DNA from: an uncultured Flavobacteriales bacterium
GTDB lineage: Bacteria > Bacteroidota > Bacteroidia > Flavobacteriales_D > Sanyastnellaceae
Reading direction: 5' to 3'
Length of the DNA stretch: 6,186 nt
Assembly: GCA_937890245.1 (NCBI GenBank)
Contig: CALACF010000015.1
Coordinates: 1-6,186 of the forward strand
This document shows, piece after piece, positions 5,583 through 6,186 of the stretch. How positions within the stretch are numbered: the stretch's first letter is position 1; each line of letters starts with the position of its first letter. The translations under genes were made by a program, and so were the position numbers. The notes beneath the pieces were generated by a model that ran no database searches, was not told the DNA's origin, and saw nothing but the letters and a program-made list of their open reading frames with translations.

Positions 5583-6186
5583 ACGAGTGGACTTGGGCGT
5601 CGCAGCTCGGACACTTTCTTATTGCGGTTGCCCTGGGCAGCGGCCTGGTGGCAACCCTTGGCTACGGGCTGTCGGTGGGGCGCGGTAGTTCAGACGAACT
5701 GAGCGAAAATCAGTTGGAGCTCAAGCGACTCGGGCGCTGGGGCTTTCGCGTGCACAGCTGGGCAATCGGCCTGGCCTTTTTCCTGCTGTACTTTCTGATT
5801 TTCTCGCATCGCTACGAGTTCAGCTATATCTGGAAACATCTAAACGATGTGATGCCCACGAGCTTTGTATTTTCGAGCTTCTGGGGCGGACAAGAGGGCG
5901 GCTTCTTCTTGTGGATGGGCTTCATGCTCATCCTGGCAGCCGTCTTTTTGCGGCGCAAGCCCGGACGATGGGAGTCGCCGGTGATCGCCGTCGTCGCGGG
6001 CATCACGACCTTGTTGACTACGATGCTGCTGGGGCTGTATTTTGGCGAGTACCAGTTTGGAATCGACCCCTTCTTGCTGCTGCGCCAGAGTCCAGAAAAT
6101 CTTGGCCTGCCCTGGACTTGGAATCCCGACTACCTTGTACTGATTCCGCAGTTCGCTGATGGCCAAGGCCTCAACCCGCTCCTGCA
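5561..6186 (+). CDS. ccmF: Cytochrome c heme lyase subunit CcmF / CcsA-like protein, N-terminal part (3' end outside the window)
   Basis: CcmF takes heme from CcmE and attaches it to the CxxCH motif of apocytochrome c at the outer face of the inner membrane. The frame opens at ATG 5561, inside the end of ccmE in another frame, and is open to the window edge, giving 208 residues of a protein that is usually 600 or more. The start is supported by a normal family N-terminus: NEWTWASQLGHFLIAVAL (8-25) leading into helix 1 (14-36). Further helices lie at about 62-82, 112-130 and 140-161. Family motifs include FSHRYEFSYIW (81-91), FSSFWGGQEGGFFLW (104-118) and FADGQGLNPLL (198-208), which leads into the WWD-domain segment that binds heme. 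The window ends just before the usual continuation of that motif (Q-x-x-W/G...). An 11-residue loop rich in S/D/E (43-53) separates helices 1 and 2. Confidence 0.93.
   Translation, partial: MDGISFLNEWTWASQLGHFLIAVALGSGLVATLGYGLSVGRGSSDELSENQLELKRLGRWGFRVHSWAIGLAFFLLYFLIFSHRYEFSYIWKHLNDVMPTSFVFSSFWGGQEGGFFLWMGFMLILAAVFLRRKPGRWESPVIAVVAGITTLLTTMLLGLYFGEYQFGIDPFLLLRQSPENLGLPWTWNPDYLVLIPQFADGQGLNPLL

Overview
The window is most likely a chromosomal segment of a G+C-rich member of the Bacteroidota, probably near Flavobacteriales. The evidence is a DUF4294-type protein, a Bacteroidota-style cytochrome c maturation cluster (short signal-bearing CcmD, CcmE with CPSKY in place of the usual His motif, a CcsA/CcmF-like protein), a biotin carboxylase with a Bacteroidota-like C-terminal tail, and starts that mostly lack a clear Shine-Dalgarno sequence. 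This placement is inferred from protein character, not from a search. All genes lie on the + strand and are tightly packed. The largest gap is 106 bases. I see no RNA gene, mobile element or CRISPR array.

Left part (1-1922): the C-terminal end of a short-chain dehydrogenase/reductase, cut by the window edge just before its YxxxK catalytic motif. Ten bases later comes a complete biotin carboxylase (AccC-like) subunit of an acyl-CoA carboxylase. No biotin carrier or carboxyltransferase gene is visible next to it.

Middle (1999-3244): a secreted DUF4294-family protein of unknown function, then a short non-coding stretch with a near-palindrome that contains a Bacteroidota-type -7 box, then a DEDDh 3'-5' exonuclease of the ERI-1/KapD type.

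Right part (3241-6186): five consecutive cytochrome c maturation (System I) genes, ccmB, ccmC, ccmD, ccmE and the start of ccmF/ccsA. They are linked by ATGA overlaps, short gaps or a 22-base overlap. CcmB and CcmC form the membrane part of the complex that loads heme on CcmE, CcmD is the small assembly factor, CcmE is the periplasmic heme chaperone, and CcmF attaches heme to apocytochrome c. The ATPase CcmA is not in the window, and the exonuclease gene is joined to ccmB by a 4-base overlap, so it probably shares the transcript.

The most interesting points are a roughly 130-residue periplasmic insertion with two cysteines in CcmC, the CxxxY-type CcmE, and a 15-base tandem repeat in the N-terminus of CcmD. 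I found no clearly new multi-gene system.
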